Origin: Methylumidiphilus sp963753955
GTDB lineage: Bacteria > Pseudomonadota > Gammaproteobacteria > Methylococcales > Methylococcaceae
Direction of reading: 5' to 3'
Length of the DNA stretch: 64,000 nucleotides
Assembly: GCA_963753955.1 (NCBI GenBank)
Contig: CAVWEM010000010.1
Span: 62,001 to 126,000, forward strand
Shown: positions 48,901 through 56,806 of the stretch, piece after piece
Layout: each line of letters starts with the position of its first letter
Numbering within the stretch: position 1 is the first letter of the stretch
Program-made: the position numbers and the translations under genes
The notes under the pieces: model-generated
What the model was told of the DNA's origin: nothing
Databases searched by the model: none
The model's input: only the letters and a program-made list of their open reading frames with translations

Positions 48901-50548
48901 GAGAGGGGTTGTGGGTGAGGGGGATTGGCAAGCCTGGTTCACCCAACTCGCCGCATTAGGCCGCACCGCCGCTTTGCCCCTGCCCACGGGCGAATTGTGG
49001 ATCGCCGCCGAGCGCTGGCCGCAATTCCGCATCCTCTATCCTGGACTGATTCCACAGCCCGAGTTGAAGCTGCCGCCGGAATTGGACCAACAAACCTGGG
49101 AACCCGAAACCGCCTTGGCGGAAATTCTCCGCGCCCGGCTCGGCGCTTTGGGGCCGGTGGAAGCAGGACAGATCGCCGCGCAAATGAACCTGCCCGAGAA
49201 CCAAATCGAACTGGCCCTGTTGCGGCTGGAAGCCGAAGGCTTGATCCTGCGCGGCCAGTTCACAAACTTCCCTCTCCCCGATCTCGAAAGCCCCTCTCCC
49301 TCTGGGAGAGGGTTGGGTGAGGGTCTTGGAGAGTGGCCGGGGAAGAGGGCCGAATGGTGCGAACGCCGCCTGCTCGCCCGCATCCACCATTACACCATCA
49401 ACCGTCTGCGTCAGGAAATCGAGCCGGTCGCCACCGCCGATTTCCTGCGCTTCCTGTTCCGCTGGCAGCGGGTGCTGCCGGACACTCGCGGCGAAGGCCC
49501 GGATGCCTTGGCCGCCGTGCTGGAACAATTGGAAGGCTTTGAAACCGCCGCCGTGGCTTGGGAAAGCGACCTCCTGCCCTCGCGTTTGCACCGCTACGAC
49601 CCAGCTTGGCTGGATGCCCTATGCCTGTCCGGGAAATATGTCTGGGCCAGACTGACCCCGGCCCAATCCGCCTTGACACCCGTAAAAGCCAGTCCCATCA
49701 CCCTGCTGCAACGCCGCCGCGCCGCCACCTGGCGAAGCTTGCGCACGGAGGTCAGCGAGGTGGAGATCAGCGGCAGCGCCCGGCGGGTTTACGACGTGTT
49801 GCAAGCCCAAGGCGCTTCTTTCTTCGAGGAATTGGCGGAAGGCTCCGGCATGCTCAATACCCAGGTGGAAACCGCCCTGGCCGAGCTGGTCGCCAAGGGC
49901 TTGGCAAACTCCGACAGCTTCAAGGGCTTGCGGGCGCTGCTAATGCCCGAAGACAAGAAGCGCCGCTACCGAGGCATCAACCCCTTTGGCATTGAAGACG
50001 CCGGAAGATGGTCATTGACAGCCCTCACCCCTAACCCCTCTCCCGAAGGGAGAGGGGTTAGGGGTGAGGGTTCTGCCGTCGAGCACATCGCTGCCATCCT
50101 CCTGCGCCGCTATGGCGTCCTCTTCCGCGCCTTGCTGGCGAGGGAAACCGCCGCCCCGCCTTGGCAGGATTTGCTAAAGGTTTATCGGAAACTGGAGGCG
50201 CGTGGGGAAATACGCGGCGGGCGCTTCGTTGCCGGCCATTACGGCGAGCAATTCGCCCTGCCGGAAGCGGTGGAGGGTTTGCGGGCCATCCGCAAACGGC
50301 CCGACCCGGAAGAAATCTGCGCCGTCAGCGCCGCCGACCCGCTCAACTTGGTGGGCATCATCACCCCTGGCCCCAAACTCCCCGCCGTCCACGGTAACCG
50401 GGTTTTATACAAGGCCGGCGTACCGCTGGCTGTTTTGTCGGGCAAGGAAATGCGCTGGTTGGGGGAAGCCACGGAAGAGAACGAATGGGACATCAAAAAC
50501 CAATTGATCCGCCGCCAGATGCCGCCGCAGTTGAAAGCTTATCTTTAA
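45971..50548 (+). CDS. lhr: large ATP-dependent helicase Lhr with in-frame palindromic repeats
   Basis: Superfamily 2 helicase of 1525 aa, the long Lhr type, acting in DNA and RNA repair. Motif I is SAPTGSGKTLAAFLSAI (about residue 44), motif II VDEIHAILGSKRGSHLALSL (about 167), motif VI region LQRVGRSGHFAGGTPKGR (about 389), followed by the winged-helix and Lhr-core domains (FFDESGGMQFIIHAPFGSRL). Five stretches of palindromic repeat DNA are translated in frame, for example near residues 216-253, 620-635, 950-985, 1105-1118 and 1350-1367, without breaking the frame. The start at 45971 matches the family N-terminus. Convergent with mobA. Confidence 0.93.
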   Translation: MILNRFHPAVAAWFQETFPAPTECQSQAWEAITDGRHALISAPTGSGKTLAAFLSAIDDLVRLGVEQRLQEATQVLYISPLKALSNDIEKNLRQPLEGISLKLFEAGHTHVAIRCLVRTGDTPTAIRTAMLKQPPHILVTTPESVYILLTSEGGRRLLKSVRTVIVDEIHAILGSKRGSHLALSLERLERLTGGGLKRIGLSATQKPIEEVARFLVGCRAGLSPPVHADSHLAAPISNAARCGMGSQAARGNQYPADCHIIDTGHLRRLDLAIELPDQPLEAVLSNEAAKSIYERMAALIGEHRTTLVFVNTRRMAERLARALSERVGEENITSHHGSLAREQRLSAECRLKEGKLKALVATASLELGIDVGEVDLVCQLGTTGCISTFLQRVGRSGHFAGGTPKGRIFPTSRDELVECLALLDAIRRRELDALHIPRQPLDVLAQQIVAMVACEDSDEDELFETVRRAWPYRELQRREFDEVVKMLAEGYHTRRGQRAAYLHRDGINKKLMARKGARLTAITCGGAIPDNADYRVILEPSGEFIGTVDEDFAIESMSGDIFQLGNTSWKVLKLEAGTLRVEDARGQPPSIPFWFGEAPGRSHELSLAVSRLRVEIAEHLQSKGIASLPAMLSLTTDWLQNTLDVSQDAAEQAVNYLAAAHAALGVMPSFDTVVFERFFDESGGMQFIIHAPFGSRLNRAWGLALRKRFCRGFNFELQAAATENAVILSLSTSHSFSLEDVARFLNSKTVRDLLVQALLAAPMFNVRWRWNAVCALALRRFQGGKKTPPHLLRMQAEDLVACLFPDQLACLENIVGDRQIPDHPLVYQTIEDCLTEAMDIDRLIETIQGIETGRIKVVTRDLVEPSPLAAEIVNSRVYTFLDGAPLEERRTRAVASRRFLDPATASDLGRLDEAAIARVREEAWPEASDREELHDALNMTGYIHHPGETLHSPFGESEARGAEPAGGEGQSLPSPCGRGVVGEGDWQAWFTQLAALGRTAALPLPTGELWIAAERWPQFRILYPGLIPQPELKLPPELDQQTWEPETALAEILRARLGALGPVEAGQIAAQMNLPENQIELALLRLEAEGLILRGQFTNFPLPDLESPSPSGRGLGEGLGEWPGKRAEWCERRLLARIHHYTINRLRQEIEPVATADFLRFLFRWQRVLPDTRGEGPDALAAVLEQLEGFETAAVAWESDLLPSRLHRYDPAWLDALCLSGKYVWARLTPAQSALTPVKASPITLLQRRRAATWRSLRTEVSEVEISGSARRVYDVLQAQGASFFEELAEGSGMLNTQVETALAELVAKGLANSDSFKGLRALLMPEDKKRRYRGINPFGIEDAGRWSLTALTPNPSPEGRGVRGEGSAVEHIAAILLRRYGVLFRALLARETAAPPWQDLLKVYRKLEARGEIRGGRFVAGHYGEQFALPEAVEGLRAIRKRPDPEEICAVSAADPLNLVGIITPGPKLPAVHGNRVLYKAGVPLAVLSGKEMRWLGEATEENEWDIKNQLIRRQMPPQLKAYL
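46619..46730. repeat. palindromic repeat cluster inside lhr, unit 1
   Basis: Two hairpins, GGCGGGC-CTCA-GCCCGCC (46627-46644) and GGTTCCCA with TGGGAACC (46703-46727), lie between the family segments VARFLV and CHIIDTGHLRR, which are adjacent in Lhr proteins. About 37 extra residues result. Confidence 0.75.
47840..47870. repeat. palindromic repeat inside lhr, unit 2
   Basis: GGGATAGCATCGCT (47840-47853) pairs with AGCGATGTTATCCC (47857-47870), one G-T mismatch. It is the same sequence family as the palindrome after the lhr stop at 50547-50589. It encodes GIASLPAMLSL. Confidence 0.8.
48823..48921. repeat. REP units inside lhr, units 3a and 3b
   Basis: CTCTCCTTTTGGGGAGAG (48823-48840) and CCCTCTCCC...GGAGAGGGG with GTGGGTGAGGG (48887-48921). 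Both are read through in frame (LPSPCGRGVVGEGDW). Confidence 0.8.
49291..49324. repeat. REP unit inside lhr, unit 4
   Basis: CCCCTCTCCC and GGGAGAGGG with TTGGGTGAGGG following, encoding SPSPSGRGLGEG. Nearly identical to the REP after thpR. Confidence 0.85.
50022..50070. repeat. REP unit inside lhr, unit 5
   Basis: Two 23-base arms, 50022-50044 and 50048-50070, pair perfectly around GAA. The core is CCCCTCTCCC-GAA-GGGAGAGGGG. It encodes ALTPNPSPEGRGVRGEG in frame. Confidence 0.88.
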
Positions 50549-50589
50549 ATAAGGGATAACATCGCTTGAAGCGATGTTATCCCTTATTT
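50547..50589. terminator. perfect palindrome between lhr and mobA, likely bidirectional terminator
   Basis: Two 21-base arms (50547-50567 and 50569-50589) pair perfectly around one G; the inner part is GGGATAACATCGCTT and its complement, with AAATAA and TTATTT ends that supply T-tracts on both strands. It carries the mobA stop codon and follows the lhr stop directly. Confidence 0.85.
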
Positions 50590-51200
50590 GGGAAATACTG
50601 GACGCATGTGGCCTCCAACTCCGCCAATTCCTCCGGCGTGTTGACATTGGCAAACAGTTCGGGCCGGTCGCCATAATCGGCCAAGGCCAGACGGCGCGAC
50701 CTCAACCAGGTTTCCACCTTGCGCTGGCCGCTGGCGAGATAATCCGCCAGATCGTCGGCCAGGCGGCGTTGGGCGAGCAGAAACACCGGATGCATCCTTT
50801 CGCCATCATGGGCCGCGCAGATCTCGGCCCCCTCTTCCAGCATCTTGGCGTATAAACGTCCTAACAGCCTGCCGTCGATCAGAGGACAGTCGCAAGGAAC
50901 CGTCAGCACATAATCCGTGCTTGAAGCCCGCATGGCACTAAGCAAGCCGGCCAGTGGGCCGTCGGAGGTGTCGGTCGGATCGGCGATGACCGAATAGCCG
51001 AAGCGGGCATATTCCTGTCCATTGCGGTTGGTGTTGACGAGAATGGTGCCGACGGTTTGTTTCAAGGCGTCCAGGGCATAAGCGACCAAGGGGTGGCCGC
51101 GAAATTCCACCAGCCCCTTGTCCACGCCGCCCATGCGCCGCGCCCGGCCTCCGGCCAGCACGACGCCGGTGATCTTGGCTCTATCGTCTATCATCGTCAC
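50577..51200 (-). CDS. mobA: molybdenum cofactor guanylyltransferase MobA
   Basis: Cytoplasmic nucleotidyltransferase of 207 aa that attaches GMP to molybdopterin, making the guanine dinucleotide cofactor of the DMSO-reductase family. TGVVLAGGRARRMGGVDKGL near residues 10-29 is the GTP loop; DGPLAGLLSAMR and VPCDCPLIDGRLL follow, and NVNTPEELAELEA is the C-terminal motif. Its stop lies inside the palindrome shared with lhr. It links functionally to the molybdate uptake locus at 2-11 kb, 40 kb away. Confidence 0.92.
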   Translation of the reverse strand: MTMIDDRAKITGVVLAGGRARRMGGVDKGLVEFRGHPLVAYALDALKQTVGTILVNTNRNGQEYARFGYSVIADPTDTSDGPLAGLLSAMRASSTDYVLTVPCDCPLIDGRLLGRLYAKMLEEGAEICAAHDGERMHPVFLLAQRRLADDLADYLASGQRKVETWLRSRRLALADYGDRPELFANVNTPEELAELEATCVQYFPNKG

Positions 51201-51252
51201 TCTCTACAATGGCGCTAGGTTCACACAACACTAAAACCCGACCGACAAGTCC

Positions 51253-51711
51253 ATGCCCCGCTTCGTCCGCCTGTTGCCCGTCCTCCTGCTGGTTTTCCTG
51301 TCGGCCTGCGCCGGGCGGCAAGCCAAACCACCGGAAGCATGGTATCAGGCGACCACACACAAACCCTACGCCGACGTGCTGGCCGAGTTGGAATTGGCCA
51401 TCACCGAGAACAATTTTCGCATCACCGGACACAACCACATCGGCAGCGTGATCCGCCAGCGCGACAACATCGTCTTTCCCGACTACGACACTTTCCAGTT
51501 CTGCAACCTGACCCTAGCCCGGCAGATGCTGGAAATCTCCCCCGCCGCCGTGGCCTATATGCCCTGCAACATCGCGGTGCGCTCGGAAAACGGCCAGGTA
51601 GTCATCACCTCCCATTTGCTGCCCACCGACGGGCCGGACGAAAAACTCAACGCCTTCTTCCGGGGCTTGAACGAGAAGCTGAAAAAGATCGTGGATTTTG
51701 CAGCCGAGTAG
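51253..51711 (+). CDS. DUF302-domain lipoprotein
   Basis: A 152-aa exported protein with a lipobox (LLVFLSAC near residue 19). The body matches the DUF302 pattern: YADVLAELELAITENNFRIT, VFPDYDTFQFCNLTLARQML, PAAVAYMPCNIAVRSENGQV. DUF302 proteins often occur with thiosulfate or methylotrophy-related genes, but their role is unknown. It is followed by another lipoprotein gene on the same strand. Confidence 0.82.
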   Translation: MPRFVRLLPVLLLVFLSACAGRQAKPPEAWYQATTHKPYADVLAELELAITENNFRITGHNHIGSVIRQRDNIVFPDYDTFQFCNLTLARQMLEISPAAVAYMPCNIAVRSENGQVVITSHLLPTDGPDEKLNAFFRGLNEKLKKIVDFAAE

Positions 51712-51823
51712 GCGAGCAAGCCGGGATAAGCCTGCAAGCTGCGTGAAATCGCAAGCATTGCCACACACCTGCACCCTGCCCTATCATCGCCACCACTTCA
51801 CAACAACAAGAAGCCTCAAAACC

Positions 51824-52255
51824 ATGAAACTAAATCCCATCATATTGTTGCTAGTCCCCACGCTGTTAAGCGGCTGCGCTGGCACCACCGCCAAGCCGCC
51901 CGTGGCCGCGCAAGCCACAGCCCCGGCCCCCGCCGCCCCCGCCAACGACTTCCCCACCCTGACCCGCGTCGAATACGTGTTGAACTGCATGCAGGAGAAA
52001 GGCGGCAAGAATTACGACAACCTCTACCACTGCGTCTGCGCCGTGGATCATATCGCAGCCCAGATGCCGCACGAAGAGTTCATGCAGGCGCAGACGTTTG
52101 AAACCAACAAGAATCTGGCCGGCGAACGTGGCGGCGTGTTCCGCGACCCACCGCAATCCAAGATACTACGCGACAAATTAAAGGCTGTGAGCGATGAAGC
52201 CATCGCCGCCTGTTTCCCCAACGGCGGCAAAGTCTCCGCCCCCAAAACAAAGTGA
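51824..52255 (+). CDS. cysteine-containing lipoprotein, unknown function
   Basis: A 143-aa protein; lipobox LLSGC at about residue 18, then an Ala/Pro linker. The folded part has four cysteines: VEYVLNCMQEKGGKNYDNLY, HCVCAVDHIAAQ, and IAACFP at the end, with the strongly conserved-looking NLAGERGGVFRDPPQSKILR between. I recall similar proteins near quinoprotein dehydrogenase genes in methylotrophs, but none is here. The ATG at 51824 is chosen because the lipoprotein signal starts there. Confidence 0.7.
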   Translation: MKLNPIILLLVPTLLSGCAGTTAKPPVAAQATAPAPAAPANDFPTLTRVEYVLNCMQEKGGKNYDNLYHCVCAVDHIAAQMPHEEFMQAQTFETNKNLAGERGGVFRDPPQSKILRDKLKAVSDEAIAACFPNGGKVSAPKTK

Positions 52256-52260
52256 GCGCC

Positions 52261-53185
52261 ATGTGGAATTTTAACTTGTTGGCGGCCACCCGCACCGTCG
52301 AAGCGGCCATGCCGTTCATACTCTACCGGCTGGCGGTGTGCCTGGGCATCGCAGTGGCCTCCTTGTTTGCCGCGCTGGCCGGCGCGGGTACTTTCATCGC
52401 CTTCACCTCGTTCTCCGCCAAGCCGGGCAGCGTGGCGAGTTTCGGCGCGGCGCTGGGCTTGGCTGCCTTCGGCTATCTGCTCTACCGCTTCCGCGCCGTC
52501 CTGTTTTTCAATATCAAGGCCGGCCATCTGGCCCTGCTGGCGAAACTGGCCCAAGGCGAAAAGCTGCCCCAAGGCAAAGCGCAGATCGACTTGCGCCAAA
52601 CAACAGACCGCGCAGATCTTCCCCAGCGCAAGCGGTTTCCAGGAAATCAACGAGGCGGCCAGCCAGGTGCTGCAAGCGTTGCCCGCCCGGCATTGCCCCT
52701 TCCTGGGTAGCCTAGCCAACAAAAGACTTGCTGCCTTCCTAGGCCGTTTGGCCGGCTGGCAGGCGCAAACCGGCGACCAGGCGCTGCTGAGTCTGTGCTT
52801 TGCCGACGGACAGGCAAATCCTTGGCGAGCCGTCCGCATCGGCTTGATCGCACATGTCAGCCATTTCGACACCCTGTGGAAAAACCGTTTGCTTTTGTTG
52901 GCGTTTGAATATCTGGGGCTGCTGGCCGCTTACGCGGCGATGCTCTATCCGGCAGACAGCGTCGCGGTGATGCTGCCGGTTGACGTAGGCGTGTGGCGCT
53001 ATGTGTTCGCCTTGATTTTCGCCTGGAGCCTGAAAGCCGCCTTCCTCGAACCCATCGCCACGACAGCGCTGGCCGGTTTATATTTCGATCTGGCCAAGCA
53101 GGAAAGCGGCGCGGGCGAGGCGGAAGCGCAAGAACTAGAAGCCTGGTCCGAGGCATTTAGAAAAATCGGAGAAAAGGCGGCTTGA
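52261..53185 (+). CDS. inner-membrane protein of unknown function, frameshifted
   Basis: About 308 aa in two frames meeting near 52600. The first has two membrane helices (YRLAVCLGIAVASLFAALAG and FGAALGLAAFGYLLYRF); the second has two or three more (LLLLAFEYLGLLAAYAAML, VWRYVFALIFAWSLKAAF) and an acidic tail ending EAFRKIGEKAA. It starts six bases after the preceding lipoprotein stop, so probably one operon. No family recognised. Confidence 0.65.
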
Positions 53186-53345
53186 ACGTGTTGGAATTCG
53201 TTGAATGTCGGCGTTGCGGCCAATTCCGGTCATTGACCCCATGATCTTGAACGGCTCTTCCCTGATCGATAGCAGCCCGTTGTTTAATCGGGAGGTGGGT
53301 TTAATTGATTTATTAAGTATGGTAGAGCATAAAATTTTCAAGCTT

Positions 53346-53434
53346 AGGACTTACGCAGACCCACCATATGTTGTGCATCAAGCACATGAAAAACTCTACA
53401 GATTGTGGTTTTAAGCCCGTTTTGCGTAAGTCCT
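53346..53434. mobile_element. 89-bp MITE of the IS701-like element
   Basis: Inverted ends AGGACTTACGCA and TGCGTAAGTCCT, identical to those of the element at 38012-39170. Compared with IS1 copy 1, where AAGCTTCTTAGG is uninterrupted, AGCTT is present on both sides here, consistent with a short target duplication. Confidence 0.85.
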
Positions 53435-53458
53435 AAAGCTTCTTAGGCAACCATTCCA

Positions 53459-54190
53459 ATGGCGTATCAAATTGTTTTGTGCAAGTATTGCAACAGTTCC
53501 GAGGTTGTCCGTTACGGCACCCAAAGCGGTCGTTCCCGGTTTCGCTGCAAGGAGTGCGGGCGAATATTCAAGACCGACTGCGTGTACCGGGCCTACGAGC
53601 CTGGCGTCAAAGACCAGATTGTGGACATTGCCATGAACGGCGGCGGCATCCGGGATACTGCGCGCATTCTGGGTATCGGCAAAAACACCGTCATTTCCAC
53701 GCTAAAAAAAAGCTCCGCTGAAGTGGTCGCCGTGAACCCTTACATCGGTACGCGTGAGATCGCCGTCGAAATCAGGCATCCCCTTGATTCTCCAATGGAT
53801 GTTCAGGCAGACGAGCAATGGAGCTACGTCGGCGACAAAAAGAACCAACGCTGGCTCCGGTATGCCATCGATGCCGTGACAGGCTGTGTCCTGTCGTTCG
53901 TTTTCGGGCGGCGCCAAGATGCGGTGTGCGAGCAATTGATCTCAAATTTGAAGGCATTCAATATCCGGACCTATTACACAGACGATTGGGGCAGCTATTC
54001 CGCACTCATCCCTAAAGACAAGCACGTCATTGGCAAGCAGCATGCTCAAAAAATAGAAAACAAAAACCTTTTGTTGCGAACCCGGATCAAGCGATTGACG
54101 CGCAAAACGATCTGCTTTTCAAAATTGGAAGCACTTCACGACACGGTGATAGGGTTGTTTATAAATAGATACTGCTTTCAATCTCAATAA
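53459..54190 (+). CDS. IS1-family transposase, InsA and InsB in one frame
   Basis: A single 243-aa frame covering the zinc-finger InsA part and the DDE InsB part. The A-run at 53704-53711 has eight A's where copy 1 has seven, so no slippage is needed to make full InsAB. Other differences from copy 1 are few (DTARILGIGKNTV for DASRILGIGKHTV). If real, this copy would make transposase constitutively. Confidence 0.85.
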   Translation: MAYQIVLCKYCNSSEVVRYGTQSGRSRFRCKECGRIFKTDCVYRAYEPGVKDQIVDIAMNGGGIRDTARILGIGKNTVISTLKKSSAEVVAVNPYIGTREIAVEIRHPLDSPMDVQADEQWSYVGDKKNQRWLRYAIDAVTGCVLSFVFGRRQDAVCEQLISNLKAFNIRTYYTDDWGSYSALIPKDKHVIGKQHAQKIENKNLLLRTRIKRLTRKTICFSKLEALHDTVIGLFINRYCFQSQ

Positions 54191-54367
54191 ATCAATTAAA
54201 CCCACCACCGTTTAATCGCAAAAACCAAGGTCTATCATTGTTGATGAGCGTCGAATTCTGACCACCCGTTTGCATTGAATTTTGACCGGGGGTGGGAAGC
54301 CGGACGGGAGGCATCCGGCTGTGGACAAGCCTACTGGGATTTGGCCTTTCCGGTAGCCGCTTTGGCT

Positions 54368-55054
54368 TCAAAAGGGTTCTTCGTTTTCCTCCTTCGGTTT
54401 CCCTTGTTTGGCATTTTCCCGCTGCTGGATGCGGGCCTTTGCCGTTTCCGGGCTGTGCCCGAAGCGGTAGGATTCGTTGCCGGTCTCGATGATGTGGCAG
54501 TGGCGGGTCAGCCGGTCCAGAAGGGCGGTGGCCATCTTGGCATCGCTGGACACGCCGGGCCATCCGGCGAAGGCCAGGTCGGCCGTGACGATCACGCCGG
54601 TGTTCTCGTAGGGCTTGGACGGCGGGTGGAACAACAGCGCCCCGCCGGCCTGTGAGAATGGCAGGTAGCCCAGTCCGTCGAGGGATGGCCAGGCCGCGGT
54701 GGACGGGGAACCTGGCCGGCCTTGGCTGGTAGCGGATCGAACGGACGCCCCGGTCGGCGTGCTCCGCCTCCAGGAGCGGACGGACCACCCCTTCGCAGAT
54801 TTGCAGGTTTGCTGTGCCCGCGCCCGCCATCCCGGCCCGGCATTGGGCCCTGCCGCAGAGCTTGGGCTCTTTGAGCTTTTTGACGGTGTCAGCCATGGCA
54901 GGCCTCCTTGCCGTGCAGGCGGCCATAGCGGCCGGTGTCGGCCACGGGCCCCTGTGCTGCGGCAGCTCGCGGAACGGCGCGCCGTCGCGCAACGCGCCGG
55001 GCTTGTGTTCCAGCGGCATGAGCCGTTCCTGTTCGATGGCCAGCGCCTCGGCAA
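54368..55054 (-). pseudogene. degraded IS21 istB-like gene (with istA tail)
   Basis: The C-terminal IstB ATPase segment is recognisable: LDGLGYLPFSQAGGALLFH, SKPYENTGVIVTADLAFAGW, DAKMATALLDRLTRHCHIIE. The N-terminal Walker A half is not; instead the overlapping frame holds the end of IstA (MPLEHKPGALRDGAPFRELP). Several frame changes occur, so it is not functional. Confidence 0.75.
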
Positions 55055-55057
55055 TCG

Positions 55058-55912
55058 TCAGGGACGGATTGCCGGGATGGGCAAGCGCTTGCCACGGGGC
55101 GCGGCAACGTTCTTCAGGCCGGGCGTTGAGCGCGTCCAGGCTGTCGAAGCGGGCCTGGCGGGCGTCCTGCCGAAGCCGCTTGCGGCTGTCCCGGACGTTC
55201 TTCCCGCCACGCCCTTCTCCCGGCCCGCCGCCACGTTGCAGAGTTCCGGGCCGAGGAGGTAATGTGCCGTCATGACGCTGAAGCGGGTGTTGACGATCCG
55301 CCCCTCGCCTTTGCGGACCTTGTCCGCCGCCGTCTTCATGTTGCCGTAGACACCCCGCCGGGGAACGCCCCCAAACGCCCGGGTGTGGGCGTCGAAGACC
55401 GTCTCCTGGCCCTGCGCGGGATAGGCCGCCGGCAAGAATGCGCGGCTGGCGCGCAGCTTGGTGTGGGCGGCCCGCAGGCGGCGTTCGACGCCGCCGACGG
55501 GGGACGTCTCGGTGCTCCAGCCGAGCCGGAAGGCCTCGCCCCAGCCGGGCGCCAACGGCACGAAGGCCTTGGACAACGAAGGCCCGGCCTCGAGCCAGCG
55601 CCGGGTGGAGCGGTTGGCCGTCGAATAACTGCCGCCAAACCCCGGCTCCCTCAACGAGCCAAACAGCACCGATGCCGTCCGCCGGTCCCGCTTCGGGCGG
55701 TGGCTGCCGGCCTCAAGCCACTGCCGAAGCCGGGCCTCGAACGGCGTCAGCTTGGCCGGCACAGGCCCCCGCAGGCACTTCGGCTCCCGCCCGCCGTCGC
55801 AGGCCAGCCACTTCTTGATGGCGTTGCGCGAAAGGCCCGTCCGCCGCGCAATCTCGCAAACCGAAAGCTTGTCGCGGAAACACATCCGCCGGATTTTTCC
55901 AAACATTGGCAT
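55058..55912 (-). pseudogene. truncated IS21 istA-like transposase
   Basis: The N-terminus is well kept: MFGKIRRMCFRDKLSVCEIA and the helix-turn-helix RRTGLSRNAIKKWL. The catalytic core is partial (FDAHTRAFGGVPRRGVYGNM, NTRFSVMTAHYLLGPELCNV), then the frame leaves the family; full IstA proteins are much longer. Dead as given. Confidence 0.75.
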
Positions 55913-56189
55913 GGCAATCACCTCGCAAAGACCTCTGCCCAAAAAATGAGCAGAAGAGGTTGATTACCCGGGTCAATTTTCGATGCCTTCCAACACGCAT
56001 CCAGCAGCGGGAAAATGCCAAACAAGGAAAACCGAAGGAGGAAAACGAAGAACCCTTTTGAAGCCAAAGCGGCTACCGGAAAGGCCAAATCCCAGTAGAC
56101 TTGTCCACAGCCGGCTGCCTCCCGTCCGGCTTCCCACCCCTGGTCAAAATTCAATGCAAACGGGTGGTCAGAATTCGATGCTCATCAAC

Positions 56190-56702
56190 ACCGGCAAGCG
56201 GGTTTTCAGCGGCAGGTGGGCGCTCTCTGGCACGGTGGTCAGACCCCACTGGAAGAACAGCGAGCCCAGGATGGCGGCGGGGATGCCGACCTTGGCGAGG
56301 GTGCGGGTCATTTCATGGCGGAAGCCTTGGTCTTCGATGCGTGAAGCGACCAGTCCGCCGGCCAAAGCCGCCGCCATCAGCATGAAACAGGTGCGGCTGG
56401 CGACTTGGGCGAAGGTGTAAGGCCCGTAGAAGCCGGTCAGGCTTCCGTCCTCGGTGAACCAGCTTTCCTGCCCCGGCCACATCATAAAGGACAGGATGCC
56501 GACGATCACCAGCACCACACATAGCTATGGATCAGCGCCGACAGCCTGCGTGGACTCGCACCGTGGCCAGCCAGGTTGAGACCAAGGCTGCGCCCACGGA
56601 GGTGTGCGAGGCCAGCAGATGGACGACGGAAATGATGCCTGGCACCCAACCGCTGCCAAGCACGGGTTCGTACTAAGTGGGATACAAGCCAAGTATATCC
56701 AT
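56190..56702 (-). pseudogene. membrane protein gene truncated by the IS21 remnant
   Basis: Starts at an ATG (56702) with AAAGGAAAC before it: MDILGLYP, an in-frame TAG, then YEPVLGSGWVPGIISVVHLL and LVSTWLATVRVHAG, a frame change near 56520, then MVLVIVGILSFMMWPGQESW, FAQVASRTCFMLMAAALAGG and LGSLFFQWGLTTVPESAHLP. Three or more membrane helices are visible. It may derive from a cytochrome-associated membrane subunit, but I cannot name it. The C-terminus is cut at 56189. Confidence 0.6.
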
Positions 56703-56806
56703 GCCAGTTTCCTTTAAACAGTGAAAAGCCCAATGTGGGGGATCGCGCCCATCCCATGGGATATCCGGATGGCGTGATAGAGAGTAGAGTTGTTCCCGGT
56801 GTTAAG

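Larger units (their letters stand above)
53291..54209 (+). mobile_element. IS1-family element, copy 2, carrying a nested MITE
   Basis: Same ends as copy 1, with a 9-base target duplication GTTTAATCG at 53282-53290 and 54210-54218. It is 919 bp because an 89-bp MITE sits in the leader before the transposase gene. Confidence 0.93.
54240..56189 (-). mobile_element. rearranged IS21-family remnant with long inverted arms
   Basis: An istA- and istB-like region on the minus strand. The terminal 194 bp at 54240-54433, which contain the 3' end of istB and GTCGAATTCTGACC, recur almost perfectly as an inverted copy at 55996-56189. A normal IS21 has two different, short ends, so this looks like recombination between two oppositely oriented copies. 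Confidence 0.75.
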
